A program made the position numbers and the translations under genes. The notes beneath the pieces were generated by a model that searched no databases, was not told where the DNA came from, and worked only from the letters and a program-made list of their open reading frames with translations. Shown here in pieces: positions 62,412 through 64,000 of a stretch of 64,000 nt of DNA. Each line of letters begins with the position of its first letter. The first letter of the stretch is position 1. Source of the DNA: Lachnospiraceae bacterium (GTDB lineage: Bacteria; Bacillota; Clostridia; Lachnospirales; Lachnospiraceae); NCBI GenBank assembly GCA_024684055.1, contig JAIKXN010000239.1, forward strand, positions 96,325 through 160,324, given 5' to 3'.

Positions 62412-63083
62412 ATGAAAAAAGTAAAAATCTGTGATTTATACGATTTAAATGAAACAAGGGCCAAAAGCCTTTTGGAAAGCAAAACATATCCGTGGGAAGT
62501 TCTTCCCCTGATCAAAGATTTCATTCTGGAAATCGGAAAGACTCTCGATGAAAACGAATTTGAGAAAAAAGGCGAAGACATCTGGATTCATAAGACTGCA
62601 AAGATTTATCCCAATGCAAATATATACGGACCCTGCATTATTGATGCCGAGACGGAAGTTCGTCCCGGAGCATTCATAAGAGGCAATGCGCTTGTCGGTA
62701 AGAAATGTGTGGTAGGAAACTCGACAGAACTTAAAAACGTTATTCTTTTTAACAATGTTCAGGTTCCTCATTACAATTATGTTGGCGATTCCGTACTTGG
62801 TTTTAAATCTCACATGGGTGCTGGCTCGATCACATCCAATGTTAAATCCGACAAAACTCTCGTTGTTGTCAAAGGCGATGAAAATTACGAGACAGGTCTT
62901 AAGAAATTCGGAGCAATGCTCGGTGACAGAGTAGAAGTGGGTTGCAACAGCGTTCTTAATCCCGGAACGGTCATAGGCAGGGATTCAAACGTTTATCCTA
63001 CAAGCTGTGTAAGAGGAGTTATTCCCGAAAAGTCCATTTACAAAGACAAAGACAACATAGTTTCCAAGATTTCGGATATTTAA
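62412..63083 (+). CDS. Left-handed beta-helix protein, nucleotidyl/acyltransferase-like
   Basis: A 223-residue protein: a short helical N-terminus (about 1-50, DLYDLNETRAKSLLES), then hexapeptide repeats of the left-handed beta-helix (about 60-205, e.g. IYPNANIYGPCIID, VRPGAFIRGNALVG, VEVGCNSVLNPGTVIG). It resembles the GlmU C-terminal half, and similar proteins are often labelled UDP-N-acetylglucosamine pyrophosphorylase, but the nucleotidyltransferase domain is absent. An acetyltransferase or sugar-nucleotide-linked role is possible; substrate unknown. CGGAG precedes the ATG. Confidence 0.83.
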   Translation: MKKVKICDLYDLNETRAKSLLESKTYPWEVLPLIKDFILEIGKTLDENEFEKKGEDIWIHKTAKIYPNANIYGPCIIDAETEVRPGAFIRGNALVGKKCVVGNSTELKNVILFNNVQVPHYNYVGDSVLGFKSHMGAGSITSNVKSDKTLVVVKGDENYETGLKKFGAMLGDRVEVGCNSVLNPGTVIGRDSNVYPTSCVRGVIPEKSIYKDKDNIVSKISDI

Positions 63084-63110
63084 AATGATAATAAACTCGA
63101 TATATACTAT

Positions 63111-63139
63111 TTGGTTCAAATGGCGAGTTATTATATATT
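63111..63139 (+). promoter_or_regulatory. Putative promoter of the GGGtGRT-cluster genes
   Basis: TTGGTT (63111-63116), 17-base spacer, TATATT (63134-63139), close to AAAGGAG and the start codon. Confidence 0.5.
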
Positions 63140-63163
63140 TAATTCTTGAAAGGAGATTTTCAC

Positions 63164-63856
63164 ATGATTTATTCAAAAGAAGTTGAAGAAATGTGTACCG
63201 TTGCTCAGGGCGTGAATCACGGTTGTGCTCCCATTCCCGAAGAAGCAAAATGGGTAAAAGCCAAAGAAGTTAAAGACATCTCCGGCTTAACACATGGTAT
63301 CGGCTGGTGTGCTCCTCAGCAGGGCGCATGTAAACTTACACTTAACGTTAAGGAAGGTATCATCCAGGAAGCATTGGTTGAGACGATCGGTTGCTCAGGT
63401 ATGACTCATTCAGCAGCTATGGCAGCTGAAATTCTTCCCGGAAGAACAGTTCTTGAAGCTTTAAATACAGACCTTGTTTGTGATGCTATCAACACAGCTA
63501 TGAGAGAACTTTTCCTTCAGATTGTTTACGGAAGATCGCAGTCCGCTTTTTCAGAAGACGGTCTTCCTATCGGTGCAGGTCTTGAAGACCTTGGTAAGGG
63601 ACTTCGTTCTCAGGTTGGTACAATGTACGGTACTCTTAAAAAAGGTCCCCGTTACCTTGAAATGGCTGAAGGCTATGTAACAGGTATCGCACTTGATGCT
63701 GACGATCAGATTATCGGTTACAAGTTTGTTAACTTCGGTAAGATGACAGACTTTATGAAAAAAGGCGACGATGCAGCTACAGCATATGAAAAAGCAAGCG
63801 GTCAGTACGGACGTGTTGCAGATGCTGTTAAGATCATCGACCCCAGAAAAGAATAA
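63164..63856 (+). CDS. Iron-sulfur scaffold-like protein of the GGGtGRT gene pair
   Basis: A 230-residue NifU/IscU-related protein with conserved cysteines C11, C21, C49, C56 and C76 (ETIGCSGMTHSAAMAAE). Such proteins are found next to a GGGtGRT protein in many anaerobic Bacillota and are labelled Fe-S assembly scaffold-like; the exact role of the pair is not established. The ATG at 63164 follows AAAGGAG; a TTG at 63146 is upstream of that site. The partner gene follows 18 bases after its stop, as expected. Confidence 0.88.
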   Translation: MIYSKEVEEMCTVAQGVNHGCAPIPEEAKWVKAKEVKDISGLTHGIGWCAPQQGACKLTLNVKEGIIQEALVETIGCSGMTHSAAMAAEILPGRTVLEALNTDLVCDAINTAMRELFLQIVYGRSQSAFSEDGLPIGAGLEDLGKGLRSQVGTMYGTLKKGPRYLEMAEGYVTGIALDADDQIIGYKFVNFGKMTDFMKKGDDAATAYEKASGQYGRVADAVKIIDPRKE

Positions 63857-63874
63857 TTTAAGGAGGAAAAAGAA

Positions 63875-64000
63875 ATGGCTTTATTTGAATCATATGAAAG
63901 ACGTATCCCTCAGATCGAAAAAGTTCTTGCAAGCTATGGAATTTCTTCCCTTGAAGAAGCTGAAAAGATCACAAAAGATGCAGGTCTTGATGTTTACCAC
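63875..64000 (+). CDS. GGGtGRT protein, 3' end outside window
   Basis: Only the first 42 codons are in the window: MALFESYERRIPQIEKVLAS and onward, the typical start of the GGGtGRT family, named for a glycine-rich motif that lies beyond the right edge. AAGGAGGAA precedes the ATG at 63875. It is always paired with the scaffold-like gene upstream in the genomes I recall. Function unknown; an Fe-S-related role is inferred from the partner. Confidence 0.85.
   Translation, partial: MALFESYERRIPQIEKVLASYGISSLEEAEKITKDAGLDVYH

Noticed and set aside
1-64000. CRISPR array or insertion sequence
   Set aside because: No regularly spaced repeat-spacer arrangement, no transposase and no terminal inverted repeats flanking a coding region were seen.

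Overview
The window is AT-rich, densely packed bacterial chromosome with typical Bacillota signals: GGAGG-type ribosome binding sites, TTGACA/TATAAT promoters, U-tailed hairpin terminators and GAAC-N4-GTTY LexA boxes. Gene content points to Clostridia, most likely Lachnospiraceae. The indicators are an archaeal-type Asd, a Re-citrate-synthase-like enzyme beside a eukaryotic-type NADP isocitrate dehydrogenase, BspA-like leucine-rich surface proteins, the GGGtGRT gene pair, and a small MFRLW-type protein familiar from that family. There is no rRNA here, so genus cannot be fixed. I see no prophage, insertion sequence or CRISPR array.

Layout. 1-2.9 kb: a truncated membrane protein, then a Cys-motif exported protein next to a radical SAM enzyme. 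3-8 kb: recA-recX under tandem LexA boxes, rny, and an aspartate-aminotransferase-like gene. 8-13.6 kb: a long intergenic region, xerD-type recombinase, PHP phosphatase (minus), gltX and a UvrD-like helicase. 13.7-24.3 kb: pta, rpmF (minus), then plsX-acpP-rnc-smc-ftsY and ylxM-ffh-rpsP-khpA, covering fatty acid synthesis, RNA processing, chromosome organisation and SRP targeting. 24.3-31.2 kb: rplS with a structured leader, two signal peptidases around rbgA, rnhB, a FliK-like/FhlB pair, yraN and a PilZ gene. 31.4-36.1 kb: an EF-G paralogue and leuS.

36.2-44.9 kb is a surface region: a lipoprotein (minus), a class B sortase, a 1503-residue wall-anchored LRR/InlB-repeat protein and a second LRR protein. 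44.9-47.9 kb encodes the Re-citrate-synthase-like enzyme, a small membrane protein and isocitrate dehydrogenase, probably feeding 2-oxoglutarate to glutamate. 48-56 kb holds an ABC-F protein (minus), an unknown membrane protein, a DUF1015 protein, a branching-enzyme homologue whose catalytic residues are replaced, and an MscS channel. 56-64 kb has tRNA-Thr, argH, asd, a degenerate archaeal-type ATPase, topB, a left-handed beta-helix protein and the GGGtGRT pair, the last cut by the window end.

Best candidates for something undescribed are: the Cys-motif protein plus radical SAM enzyme (1402-2889); the apparent branching-enzyme pseudoenzyme (52898-55180); the ATPase without its Walker A lysine (58831-60198); a possible ATT start for yraN; and the absence of rimM-trmD between khpA and rplS. 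All calls are from reading the sequence and recalled family knowledge; no database search was run.
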